From NCBI GenBank assembly GCA_024643365.1, contig JAHENC010000023.1, forward strand, positions 1-46,735: 46,735 bases of DNA. The letters are read 5' to 3'. The position numbers and the translations under genes were made by a program. Of the stretch, positions 1 to 8,515 are shown in pieces. The DNA comes from Crocinitomicaceae bacterium. Its GTDB lineage: Bacteria; Bacteroidota; Bacteroidia; Flavobacteriales_D; Crocinitomicaceae. The stretch's first letter is position 1. Each line of letters begins with the position of its first letter. The notes beneath the pieces are model-generated. The model had not been told where the DNA came from. It did not search any database and saw only the letters and a program-made list of their open reading frames with translations.

Positions 1-3000
1 CTTGAATATTGTTTTACCGGATAAGTCATACAATGAGAGTGTAAATTCTGTATCATCCGTTTCCAAATATAAAATATGTTCAGTTGGATTGGGAAATAAT
101 TTTATGTTTCCATCAATTTCCGAAATTGAATTTGATCCGGTACTTGGAATATCTAAACCGTCCAAATCAAACATTGCAAACCATGTTGTTTGCATCATTG
201 GTGTAGTAGTTAATTGTAAATCCCCTAAGAAATAGTCGCCTGATACGGTATTATCAAATTCCTCTAAAAACAAATAATCAGTTGATGAAAGACAATTTAG
301 TTCGTTATTGGAGTGTGTATTTCCAGCGAAAAATAAGCGATTGTCAAACTCAGAGAAGCTAATACTACTTGTTCCATCAGATAATCCTCCATTTCCAAAA
401 TAGGTGCTATATTTTAAGTCAAAGTTTTTGTCGAAGACGGCAATATAAGCGTCCAAAGCTAAGAATGATGATAAATTTTTATCATTACTTACATAAAAGT
501 CTTGAGGTTGAATTGTTGGCATTTGAATTTTAGGGCTATATTGGCTTGAACTGTTTGTTGCACCAGAAATGGAACAAATCCCAGATTTACTTACTGTTAT
601 AGATGCTTCTGTGTACGATAATCCGTATTCACTTGTTGATTCCATTTCTTCTCCACCACCACCGAAATATCCAGCATCGGAAATGTCAATTGGTAATCCT
701 TCAGTAATTGGTCTTGTCTTAAAAATGAAATGATTAAGATTGGAGCCAGAATTAGGTGGAAGTGAAAATCCATTCCCAATGACAGGTAAATTAGTACTTC
801 CGGTACAAATACTGTTCCCAATTTGAGGATATGCTGTTTTACCAATGGCATAAACTGAGCCGCTATTATCAGAATCGAGACCTGTGATACCGTCACCACA
901 ATTGCCTCCATAATACATGCTATGGGTTAATGTTCCTTGTTCTGATAAAACTGCGAAAAATCCATCAATTACACCGCCATTGAACCCTTGAGTTTGAGGA
1001 ATTGTTACTGGATTGTTGAGCACTGGCATCGTTAAACTTTTGGTAGTTCCAGCAATATAAACTTTATTTGAATTGTCTGAAGTGATGGAGGATATTTGCT
1101 CACAATCCCAACCATTCACCCAAGTCAAATCATCTAAAGAATTGAATTTCAAAAGCAATCCTTTACCTGTGGTCACGTTAGTGGCATTTGCTAGTGGAAT
1201 AAGGTTTGTTGATAAACTTCTTGAACCAACCACATAAGTGTTCTCTGCTTGATCTATATGAATATCAAATACAACCTCACTATCATCACCGCCATAGTAG
1301 CTACTCCAAATTAATTGCCCATTTTGATCAAAGTGAGCAATAAAAACATCTTTGCAATTTAAACTATCTAATGCTCCGCAGGTATTACTCTGATCACCGG
1401 TATAACCAGTTTGGTTAATATTGGCTAAAGGTAAATCCGTGGATCTAGTCATTCCCGCAATATAGATTTTTGTACCATTTTCAGTACAAGCAATCTTGGC
1501 ACCATATTCATTAGCATTATTAGCAACGGTATTATCGATGGGTACCTCACCTCCATAAAATGTAAACCATACGGGCTCAATTAAGTTATTAAATTTCAAA
1601 ATAAATGCATCAAATCCTCCTGCGTATGGAATCGATGAACCACTTCCTGAATTATTTAGAACATTGGCTATATTTGTTTCTCCACTATAATAAGCATTAC
1701 CAAATTTATCGGTACAAACATCTCGCGAGCTTGTTTGGCCATTTACACCAAAATAAGTGCTCCATTGAAGATTATCCCCTAAAAGTTTCGCTGTTTCTTC
1801 CAATTGATTTCCGTCCTTCATGACAATATAAAGGGTTTGAAAAGGATTGTAGCCGGAAACATTTATTGCAATATTTCCATTTGCATTGATGTAATAGTTC
1901 GCTTGAAAAGTGCTAATTACATTCGTTGAAGATATTTGGTACGCAATTGGTTGTTCAAAGTCAATGATTCCAATACTATTATGCACGATTAATTTTTCGT
2001 TCAATATTTCGAAGGAGCCTATTCCATTCCAATTCATTTCAATATTACTTAAATCACCTCTTTTTCCCTTCGCAAAAGTTAACTTAATGCCAGAAGAGTT
2101 GTGATTAATTTTCAAATCTGTATATGGATAAATTTTAGGAATGTAAATGTTCTTAAATTCACGTACCTCCACAATTCCTTTACTATTATTACTTCTGAAA
2201 AAATTTCTTTTTAATTCATTTGGCCCTCTTTCTACGAGATTGCTCAAATTCCCATTAATAAATAATAAATCGGATCTATTCACATTATATAACTTTTGAA
2301 TGGAATCTACGAGTATCATTTGAGTAAAGGAAATATGTTCATTTGTTATCCCGTCAACATATTTTAAACCAGAGGAATAAAATGCAACTTTATCCGAGTA
2401 ATCATTTGAGGAAGAAAATGATTTAAGTTGACCGTTATTTTTAATATAACCGTAGTAAACAGGTTCAACTTCACCATCAACATTTGGAATTGTATCAACT
2501 TGATAAGATTGAAGTTTAATAATTGTTGATTTTACAGAATTTGCCTCTGTAGTTTCTCCTGAAACCCAAATTCCTAATTGCGATGCAATAATTTTCTGAT
2601 TGATATCCAATTCCCCGGCTCGATCAAGACGGTAATTACCTGTAATTTCTCCGGAATTATCTAATTCATAAATCAACCAATCTTTTGATGAGTTCTCATG
2701 AACAATTCCCTCAGCGATAATGTATATTTTATTGAACGCGCCTTCAACTATGTCAATACCTCCAAAATCAACATCATTGATTGGACTAGCAATAATTTTT
2801 CTCCAAAGACTCGCGATATTCATGGAAACAGATTCAATGACAATTTTTTGATTTCCAAGAGAGTCGATATAATTACCAGTAATGTAAATCTGATTATTAA
2901 TAAGTTCAATATCCTTATAGATACTTTTTGGTAAGTCACTAATAAAAGATCCTAATACGTTCATGCTACTTAGTTCTACTGCATGAACAACTCCATTGAA

Positions 3001-3801
3001 GCCATTTTCATTTTTTTGTCCTACAACAACACAATAATCCATATATGTTCGAATCGCTTTTGGAATATGTAGTCCATTGGAATTTTCAATATCGATTTCA
3101 TTTATAAGAGAAAGTGTATTGGAAAATTTCTGAATGTGCGAGAATGATGAAGTACTCGTTTGTTTTTTACTAAGAACAATAAGGTTCCCTAAATAGTCAA
3201 TAGAAAAATCTATAGGTTTGAGATAATCATTATTTGAAAGCGCCTGGGTATATTCAGAAGCACTTTGTCCGCTAGAATACTGGTATGATTTTATAAATAA
3301 TTGTTCAGAAGTAAGGTTGTTTTTAGAACCAAGAATGTATACTTTATTATTGGATTCTTGTATCCTTAAAAACTTGGTGTTCAGTGGTAAATTTGTGGAA
3401 TTATCCCAAATTAAGTTGCCTGTCAAACTGAATTTATGAACATGGACACTGATATCTGGACCATTATCTTCTTGGGTTAGTAATAGCAGATTCTGATCGG
3501 AAGTTAATTCGAGATCCACAATGTCTGCACTTACAGAAGGATTTAGAACGATAGTATTCCAAATCAATCCACCTCCTGGTGTTACGCTAAAAAGTTTAAC
3601 GATGTTGTTATCAATAACAGAATTATATAAATTGCCAGAAGCGTCAATCACAAAATCAGAATGTTCACTATTGAAAGTAATACCATAGTCTTGTTCCCAT
3701 TCTTTGTCTAAATATGAAATTTGAGCAAACGACTTAAAATTTGTCAAGATGATTAATAAACAACTCAATAAAAAAGGTTGAATTTTTCGTTGATAAAACA
3801 T
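1..3801 (-). CDS. Very long secreted T9SS beta-propeller (SBBP-like) protein, C-terminus cut by window edge
   Basis: Reading the minus strand from the ATG at 3801 gives 1267 codons with no stop to base 1, so the gene is incomplete at its 3' end. The product starts with a signal peptide (basic MFYQRK, hydrophobic core, cleavage after SFAQ, about residue 25). The body is a string of propeller-like repeats of the SBBP kind, with recurring 'YYGG', 'G..Y..G.T' and 'D..GN.Y' motifs, most obvious around 900-1700 and 1300-1560. The last visible residues (about 1235-1267) start with 'KLFPNPT' and continue as a beta-rich segment, the hallmark of the T9SS type A C-terminal sorting domain. I infer secretion and surface attachment or release by T9SS; the ligand or enzyme activity is unknown. 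Confidence in the coding call is high because composition and motif phase stay consistent over the whole length. Confidence 0.9.
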   Translation of the reverse strand, partial: MFYQRKIQPFLLSCLLIILTNFKSFAQISYLDKEWEQDYGITFNSEHSDFVIDASGNLYNSVIDNNIVKLFSVTPGGGLIWNTIVLNPSVSADIVDLELTSDQNLLLLTQEDNGPDISVHVHKFSLTGNLIWDNSTNLPLNTKFLRIQESNNKVYILGSKNNLTSEQLFIKSYQYSSGQSASEYTQALSNNDYLKPIDFSIDYLGNLIVLSKKQTSTSSFSHIQKFSNTLSLINEIDIENSNGLHIPKAIRTYMDYCVVVGQKNENGFNGVVHAVELSSMNVLGSFISDLPKSIYKDIELINNQIYITGNYIDSLGNQKIVIESVSMNIASLWRKIIASPINDVDFGGIDIVEGAFNKIYIIAEGIVHENSSKDWLIYELDNSGEITGNYRLDRAGELDINQKIIASQLGIWVSGETTEANSVKSTIIKLQSYQVDTIPNVDGEVEPVYYGYIKNNGQLKSFSSSNDYSDKVAFYSSGLKYVDGITNEHISFTQMILVDSIQKLYNVNRSDLLFINGNLSNLVERGPNELKRNFFRSNNSKGIVEVREFKNIYIPKIYPYTDLKINHNSSGIKLTFAKGKRGDLSNIEMNWNGIGSFEILNEKLIVHNSIGIIDFEQPIAYQISSTNVISTFQANYYINANGNIAINVSGYNPFQTLYIVMKDGNQLEETAKLLGDNLQWSTYFGVNGQTSSRDVCTDKFGNAYYSGETNIANVLNNSGSGSSIPYAGGFDAFILKFNNLIEPVWFTFYGGEVPIDNTVANNANEYGAKIACTENGTKIYIAGMTRSTDLPLANINQTGYTGDQSNTCGALDSLNCKDVFIAHFDQNGQLIWSSYYGGDDSEVVFDIHIDQAENTYVVGSRSLSTNLIPLANATNVTTGKGLLLKFNSLDDLTWVNGWDCEQISSITSDNSNKVYIAGTTKSLTMPVLNNPVTIPQTQGFNGGVIDGFFAVLSEQGTLTHSMYYGGNCGDGITGLDSDNSGSVYAIGKTAYPQIGNSICTGSTNLPVIGNGFSLPPNSGSNLNHFIFKTRPITEGLPIDISDAGYFGGGGEEMESTSEYGLSYTEASITVSKSGICSISGATNSSSQYSPKIQMPTIQPQDFYVSNDKNLSSFLALDAYIAVFDKNFDLKYSTYFGNGGLSDGTSSISFSEFDNRLFFAGNTHSNNELNCLSSTDYLFLEEFDNTVSGDYFLGDLQLTTTPMMQTTWFAMFDLDGLDIPSTGSNSISEIDGNIKLFPNPTEHILYLETDDTEFTLSLYDLSGKTIFK

Positions 3802-4261
3802 GATATTTTTTAAGTTAAGACAATATTATGTTGCATAAAACAGAGTGCAACAATTACAGATTTCAAAACTATAATTCTCCCGGGCACACCTTACTATGAA
3901 GATTACTAATAAAAAATACTAGAAGTTCTAAAAGTGATTTTATGATAAACAAGAATGGGAGAATATTTTTCAGGCAATAAAATATACATTCATGTAAGAA
4001 CCTGTATCGGTAAATGGATTTTACTATCTAAGATGGGGTAGAGCGTAATCATTTATTCTAATAATCTGAAGAGTTAATTCAGATTAAGAAACACTTTTAT
4101 TAATATTTGAAACTGGGTTGAATATTTCTTCGTTGAAATTTAAATTCTCCCTAATTAAATTAAAAATAGAAACAAATTTTTCTATACTTTCCAAAATTAC
4201 GTCATAGGTGAAAAAGTCATCCCACATGACGCAAACCAGATGTTAGCGGCTGATATTATGT
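3802..4261. other. Gene-free stretch, AT-rich
   Basis: About 460 bases between the start of the long secreted protein gene and the stop of the MBL-fold gene. I see no convincing ORF, tRNA or strong hairpin. It must contain the promoter of the leftward gene starting at 3801, but I could not find a clean TAnnTTTG element there. Confidence 0.5.
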
Positions 4262-5284
4262 CTATAATGGATCTGCATTTCCCCATCCTCTGTCTGGAAA
4301 TAAATTTGATGCAGAGTTAATATGTTTGGAGCCTCCTTTGTGTGTACTATATGTTTTACAGTTGGGAAGATTTTTCTTGATACATTCTATTACAGCTTTT
4401 CTTGGATGTTTTTTATTACCTGCAGCCGAAACCCAATATTGTTTCGGATTAAAATTGCAAATCCAATTAGTGTTAACATTTCGTCTGCTCCCGTGGTGAG
4501 GAAGTTGAGCAATATAGAAGTCTTTCATGTTAAATCCATTGTTCTGTGCTGATTCGAAAGAATCCACTCCACTGTCTGCTGTAAACAAATATCTTCTATT
4601 GCTACTATCTGTTAGTTGAATAATTGTGCTTGTTAGGTTTTCGGCCGATGCGTCATTTTTTTCATCTACAACTACACATGGTTTATTTCCTTCTTCAACC
4701 TCGTTAACATTTTCTTCTGATTCTTTAAGTAAGTGCATTCTTTCTAATGAAGTTTTGTTAGTGAAGAATTGAACCTTCTGTTGGTAAAAAGCTCTGCTTG
4801 GTCCCAGCACTTTAAACAAGTTGTGTCCAAGGTTGGTGTCTGAAAATATTGGATGTGGTGTTAGTCCATATTTTTTAAGCAACGTTTTAAAATTATCGAC
4901 ATCTTTTAGTGATTCATAGAGTCCTGTAATCTGTCTATTCACACCATATTTTTGGTAGTATTCATTTATTAAATTTCTCTGCATTAAATTAATATAAACG
5001 AGAGGGTCATTGAAGTAAACTCTATTAATATCAGTCCCGAAATGATTAATAATTTCAGGAAGTCCACCAATATGGTCACGATGTGGATGTGAATTTATTA
5101 CAATCATTATTGGTTTTTCTGTCAAATGTGGTTTTATATAAGTGTTGTAATGCTTCACGATTTCTGTACCATCTCCAGGTTTGCCACCATCGAGAAAAAT
5201 AATAAAGTCAGCACCGTCCTCTTTTAACCATAAAATTATTGCATCTGCATCGCCAACGCTTAACATGTCCAAACTGAAATCCAT
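4262..5284 (-). CDS. ComEC/Rec2-type metallo-beta-lactamase-fold hydrolase, soluble
   Basis: 340 residues. The N-terminus has the ComEC-C style opening ('MLSVGDADAI', then 'FLDGG'), followed by the zinc motif HPHRDH at residues 66-71 (HxHxDH), the later metal Asp in 'TADSG' (D236) and the 'LPHHGS' His pair (H262/H263). All metal ligands of an MBL fold are therefore present. It has no membrane segments, unlike full ComEC, so it is a stand-alone hydrolase probably acting on a nucleic acid or nucleotide-like phosphodiester. An insertion at about 140-215 carries an acidic low-complexity stretch (ESEENVNEVEEG). It lies 10 bp after the gene for a four-helix membrane protein and is probably co-transcribed with it. 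Related MBL proteins occur in accessory and defence islands, but a defence role here is inference only. Confidence 0.85.
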   Translation of the reverse strand: MDFSLDMLSVGDADAIILWLKEDGADFIIFLDGGKPGDGTEIVKHYNTYIKPHLTEKPIMIVINSHPHRDHIGGLPEIINHFGTDINRVYFNDPLVYINLMQRNLINEYYQKYGVNRQITGLYESLKDVDNFKTLLKKYGLTPHPIFSDTNLGHNLFKVLGPSRAFYQQKVQFFTNKTSLERMHLLKESEENVNEVEEGNKPCVVVDEKNDASAENLTSTIIQLTDSSNRRYLFTADSGVDSFESAQNNGFNMKDFYIAQLPHHGSRRNVNTNWICNFNPKQYWVSAAGNKKHPRKAVIECIKKNLPNCKTYSTHKGGSKHINSASNLFPDRGWGNADPL

Positions 5285-5294
5285 ACTTTGTTTT

Positions 5295-5789
5295 TTACTT
5301 ACTATCCTTTGAGGCTCTTGATTTTTCTATACCCCAAGTAGCTTGAGCTAAGTCTTCAATTTTTGAAATGAATTTATCTACATTAAGTCCTGCAATAAAA
5401 GCAAGTGCGAAAAACCCAAAATTGGAAGAACTTGCTTCCTTTTGGGCTTCTAGAACTAATAATCCTGCTTTTAAGAATAAGAAACTAACACCACCTGTCA
5501 AAACACTTACAAATGGTCGGATTATATACCAAGGATACCATTCACTGCTCCATTGCTTTTTCACACTGTAATTTAGATACAATCCTCTCAAACAGTACAG
5601 CACTCCACCAAAACCACCTGCAAGTCCGCATGCAATAGGTAATTGAAATGATGTTGTCCATTCAGGAAATTGTCCGCTTAACAAGGATACTACAAGTGTG
5701 AAAAGTCCTGCTAAAAAAAGAAAAAGATAAATTACTATTCCTATCATTTTATTGTCGTTTTGTGTTGGTGTGTCGTTTGTTATGCTCAC
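5295..5789 (-). CDS. Small four-helix membrane protein, partner of the MBL-fold gene
   Basis: 164 residues with four predicted membrane helices at about 15-37, 50-72, 90-113 and 122-138. A short charged loop (VKKQWSSEW) lies before helix 3 and a basic tail (EKSRASKDSK) ends the protein. The segment 'IIRPFVSVLTGG' and the 'FFALAFIAGLNVDKFI' pattern look like a recurring membrane module I cannot name with certainty. There is no signal peptide or enzyme motif. It is the first gene of a two-gene unit with the MBL hydrolase downstream (10-bp gap), and a perfect 14-bp palindrome lies about 70 bp upstream. The function is unknown; a membrane effector or anchor for the hydrolase is one possibility. 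Confidence 0.75.
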   Translation of the reverse strand: MSITNDTPTQNDNKMIGIVIYLFLFLAGLFTLVVSLLSGQFPEWTTSFQLPIACGLAGGFGGVLYCLRGLYLNYSVKKQWSSEWYPWYIIRPFVSVLTGGVSFLFLKAGLLVLEAQKEASSSNFGFFALAFIAGLNVDKFISKIEDLAQATWGIEKSRASKDSK

Positions 5790-5856
5790 CTTAATTCAAA
5801 GTAATAAACAAATGTCAAAACCTAACAAATCTAACAAATAAATCATCTAATCGAGA

Positions 5857-5870
5857 GGGTATTAATACCC
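5857..5870. promoter_or_regulatory. Perfect 14-bp palindrome, candidate operator
   Basis: GGGTATTAATACCC is fully self-complementary. It sits between the HTH gene (ending at 5915) and the start of the membrane-protein gene (5789, leftward), with a degraded second half-site (GTATTTATACC) at about 5882-5893. A 9-bp tandem direct repeat (CTAACAAAT twice, 5822-5839) lies between it and the start codon. Position and symmetry suit a dimeric repressor site, perhaps for the neighbouring HTH protein; binding is inferred. Confidence 0.5.
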
Positions 5871-5914
5871 GAATAAGTTAGTATTTATACCAAAACACCA
5901 ACACAAAACCACAG

Positions 5915-6283
5915 TCAATCATCCCTCATCTCCAACATTGGCCGAACCATTTCTCTCAACCATGGGACATCGACACCCCACGAAAGAAGTCTTTCTTCCG
6001 GAATTTTCATGAGCGCTTTTACTTGGGATACTTCAAAATAATTCCTCTTCCTAATCCGAGTAGGCGTAAGCTTGCCGGCTTTGATGTAATTGTCCATGGT
6101 TCTGCGGCTGACGCGGAGCATTTGCATCACATCATAGGTGTCTACCCACTTTGAAGTGAATTCGCCAACGGGGTTTTTGAGGCTCTCGATATCGGCTTGC
6201 ATTTTCTCCATTAGAGATCTTACGATTTTGAGCTCCTCGAAGATCATTTCGTTGGTGATGGTTTTACTGTTTTTCGCTTCCAT
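5915..6283 (-). CDS. Excisionase/MerR-type helix-turn-helix protein (HTH_17-like)
   Basis: 122 residues. The N-terminal 40 residues form a predicted amphipathic helix or short coiled coil (EELKIVRSLMEKMQADIESL). They are followed by a winged HTH of the excisionase class: 'YDVMQMLRVSRRTMDNYIKAGKLTPTR' in pieces (about 50-76), then the wing residues 'IRKRNYFEVSQVKALM'. Proteins of this form are very common in Bacteroidota and are often found in integrative elements or beside toxin or defence genes. No integrase, relaxase or transposase is visible here, so it may be a remnant or a local regulator. A near-match TACTTTAG (consensus ends in TTTG) lies about 8 bases before the ATG. Confidence 0.8.
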   Translation of the reverse strand: MEAKNSKTITNEMIFEELKIVRSLMEKMQADIESLKNPVGEFTSKWVDTYDVMQMLRVSRRTMDNYIKAGKLTPTRIRKRNYFEVSQVKALMKIPEERLLSWGVDVPWLREMVRPMLEMRDD

Positions 6284-6559
6284 AGACGACTAAAGTAAAA
6301 TCATTTTTTGGAAAGAAAAAGGCTTGTCACTTAATGGCTGAGTTTGTCACGAAACTTTGGACATTTCTGGACATAATAGTACGGAAGGAGTTTCAAAATG
6401 GAGATCAGAAAGTGCAAAAGCGCATGTTCATTTATTCATATGTTCAATGTTCACCAGGTACTTTTTTGAATAGAAAAGCAGGAGTAGAAAACAATAAAAA
6501 TCGATAAGAAAATACAACTATTCGAATTTTAATTTATCTTCGTTTTATCGTTCTTTTTT

Positions 6560-6619
6560 GTTGCTCATTTGTAGCTCAACAATGTCGAAATCTGATGAGT
6601 AGTTGCTCATTTGTTGCTC
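6560..6619. repeat. Pair of 18-bp direct repeats in a gene-free gap
   Basis: GTTGCTCATTTGTAGCTC (6560-6577) recurs at 6602-6619 with a single change, a 42-bp period. They lie in the 437-bp stretch 6284-6720, in which I see no gene. This could be an attachment-site scar, an operator pair or chance. Confidence 0.55.
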
Positions 6620-6720
6620 GCGAAAATTTCGAAAAACCGCTCTGGTAAAGGGATACAGGTTTTATCTTTTGTTATCAATTCATGTATCGGCAAATAGCAC
6701 CCGCACAAAAATATACGTCT

Positions 6721-6918
6721 TTAGTTCTGCATTTTTTTCATCCAAAGGATCATCACGTAAACCAGCGATACGGCGAATAATCCAAGAATGAATCCTTTGT
6801 ACGAAATAAAAAATTCAGAAAAAGTTGATCCGATGTACAAATAAGCAGCAGAAACACATAGCTTGAAAGGAATGAATTCTGCATTGGTCCAAGTCATTTT
6901 TTTAGTGAAGAAACTCAT
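6721..6918 (-). CDS. Small membrane protein, hypothetical
   Basis: 65 residues: a soluble start (MSFFTKKMTWTNAEF), a first hydrophobic helix at about 18-33, a short hydrophilic patch (SEFFISYKG) and a second helix at about 42-59 with a basic end (WMKKMQN), which suggests a two-helix inner-membrane protein. A near-promoter element (AATTTTG) lies a few bases before the ATG. I do not recognise a named family; the opening 'TWTNAEF-x5-C' resembles short uncharacterised Flavobacteriales membrane proteins. Nothing in the context suggests a job. Confidence 0.6.
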   Translation of the reverse strand: MSFFTKKMTWTNAEFIPFKLCVSAAYLYIGSTFSEFFISYKGFILGLFAVSLVYVMILWMKKMQN

Positions 6919-6989
6919 ATGTCAAAATTTTAAGGTTAAATTAAAGGTAAGTTGATTCCATTTTCCCAAAAATGACTTTGCTCAGGTTT

Positions 6990-7020
6990 TTTGGTAAGTA
7001 ACTGGTTTTCCGTATATTTG
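6990..7020 (+). promoter_or_regulatory. Bacteroidota promoter (TTTG - 19 - TATATTTG)
   Basis: TTTG at 6990-6993 and TATATTTG at 7013-7020 match the -33 and -7 consensus with 19 bases between them. The lipoprotein start codon at 7048 follows 27 bases later. Confidence 0.65.
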
Positions 7021-7047
7021 ATTGTCTAACCTTTTAATTTATATCTC

Positions 7048-7485
7048 ATGACAAAACGAACATTGAGTTTCTTTGCCTTATTATTATTGGTTTTTTCAAA
7101 CTTCAGTTGCAACAAGGATAAAAAATTAGAAATTACCTATCCCGTATCTGGAACCTACGGAACAAATTTACTGGCATTCACAGGTGATTCTGTTTTAACA
7201 AGTCCAGTAACATATTCTTTCCATGCGGATTTAGGAACAAAAGCGACCTTGAAAGTTGTGGTGACAAAAATTGAGACTCCAGGAACAACACCCAATGCTG
7301 TTTGGTTCTTTGATAGTGAAGATGGTTGGAATATAGGTGAATTCAATGGAACAAGCCAACAATTCGAAGCCACCAAAACAGGCGCCATCGATTTAAACAT
7401 GGTATTTATGAATACGGGAACCTGTCGAATCGATTTCTATGAAAATTCTTCTTCAGTGACGAAATCGAAAGTGATTAGTTGGTAG
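7048..7485 (+). CDS. Small exported lipoprotein, hypothetical
   Basis: 145 residues starting with a lipoprotein signal peptide (MTKRTLSFFALLLLVF) and the lipobox 'SNFSC' with Cys22, followed by a charged NKDKK linker. The rest is beta-rich with no cysteines except C129 and looks like a single Ig-like or beta-sandwich domain (about 30-145). No known catalytic motif is present. It has its own well-formed promoter and ends 2 bp before the convergent nuclease-like gene. I infer attachment to the outer membrane or periplasmic face; the role is unknown. Confidence 0.75.
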   Translation: MTKRTLSFFALLLLVFSNFSCNKDKKLEITYPVSGTYGTNLLAFTGDSVLTSPVTYSFHADLGTKATLKVVVTKIETPGTTPNAVWFFDSEDGWNIGEFNGTSQQFEATKTGAIDLNMVFMNTGTCRIDFYENSSSVTKSKVISW

Positions 7486-7486
7486 C

Positions 7487-8500
7487 TTATTCCAACAAAC
7501 CCAACGTTTTTTCTATCAATTGATTTTTGAATTTCAATAAATCATCCAGGTGGTCTAAAGGAAAGTCACCATTATCAAAGATGATTTTCTTTGAGTTGTC
7601 AGTAAATTTCAGTTGACAGATAATTTTGCGTTGATTGTCATCTATGAGTATATTGAACGTTCCTTTCTGATCTCGGTAACCAATGCGTTCATTCGGAATC
7701 TTCTTGTTTTGAATGAGTAAGGTGCGAATGGTATGATACGCCTGAATTTCTTCATCGGTGGTAATAATTCCTGCAGATTTCGAGTTTGATTTGATTTCGT
7801 GAAGAATAATTTTATCCGTTAATGATTTAAACAAAGATGAATTCATCAAAGCTTTCATTGCTTCCTCGTTGTACTTTGTTTTGAAGCTCATGTTTTTATG
7901 AATGAGTTTCAAGAATTCCTTGCTCGGATTCGTCATTTCTTTGAAAAAGGTATGTTCGAAATTATCAATAAACACCAATTCTTGGGCTTTAGAAATAATC
8001 TCTTGTACTTTAATCAATCGTGCATCGAAATCGAGTAATTCTTCTACATCTCTGTCAGTGTAATTCTCAATATCAAAGACAAAGAAAGGTTTTGAGTCCA
8101 TCGTATTTGGAAGCGCTACATCGGAATAAAAACGGTATTCCCTTCCATTGGTTAGAATAGCGATGCGTGAATTCTTAGCATGTTGAAAATAGCCACTTAA
8201 TTGTCCTGCTTCTTTGTCGGTTAATTTGCTCGCTAACTTTTTACATTCAATAATGATCAAGTCTTTTTTAGTCAATTGAATGGCATAATCTACTTTGTTG
8301 CTCACACGGTCACCAAAATCTGCTTCATATTCTGGAATGAGTTGATCGTGAGCATAGTTCAATAAACTAAAGAATGGGTCTATTAGAAACTTCTTGGTTT
8401 GCGCCTCGTTCTGGCAGTTTTCAGATTTCTGAGCGAAGTTGAAATTTTCTATAGCCTTTTTTAGAAAGGTAAATGCTTGTTTGCGATTGACTGTTGACAT
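7487..8500 (-). CDS. Stand-alone HsdR-N-like (PD-(D/E)xK) nuclease-domain protein
   Basis: 337 residues. Residues about 30-150 resemble the N-terminal nuclease domain of type I restriction HsdR subunits: a family-like opening 'KFLIDPFFSLL', then D71 in 'NKVDYAI' and E85/K87 in 'IIECKK' (a D-x13-E-x-K arrangement), then 'GYFQHAKNSRIAILTNG', which is typical of these proteins. The remaining half (about 200-337) is helical then beta-rich and lacks helicase or methylase motifs. No hsdM or hsdS is nearby. Such single-gene versions are widespread and uncharacterised; DNA cleavage or binding is plausible but unproven. The gene sits between a lipoprotein gene (convergent, 2 bp) and a T9SS protein gene (15 bp upstream). 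Confidence 0.8.
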   Translation of the reverse strand: MSTVNRKQAFTFLKKAIENFNFAQKSENCQNEAQTKKFLIDPFFSLLNYAHDQLIPEYEADFGDRVSNKVDYAIQLTKKDLIIIECKKLASKLTDKEAGQLSGYFQHAKNSRIAILTNGREYRFYSDVALPNTMDSKPFFVFDIENYTDRDVEELLDFDARLIKVQEIISKAQELVFIDNFEHTFFKEMTNPSKEFLKLIHKNMSFKTKYNEEAMKALMNSSLFKSLTDKIILHEIKSNSKSAGIITTDEEIQAYHTIRTLLIQNKKIPNERIGYRDQKGTFNILIDDNQRKIICQLKFTDNSKKIIFDNGDFPLDHLDDLLKFKNQLIEKTLGLLE

Positions 8501-8515
8501 AGTATTGTAGAGATA

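Noticed and set aside
597..911. Minus-strand frame of 104 codons within the left-edge gene
   Set aside because: It lies in a different phase from the continuous 1267-codon frame, which has signal peptide, propeller repeats and sorting-domain motifs.
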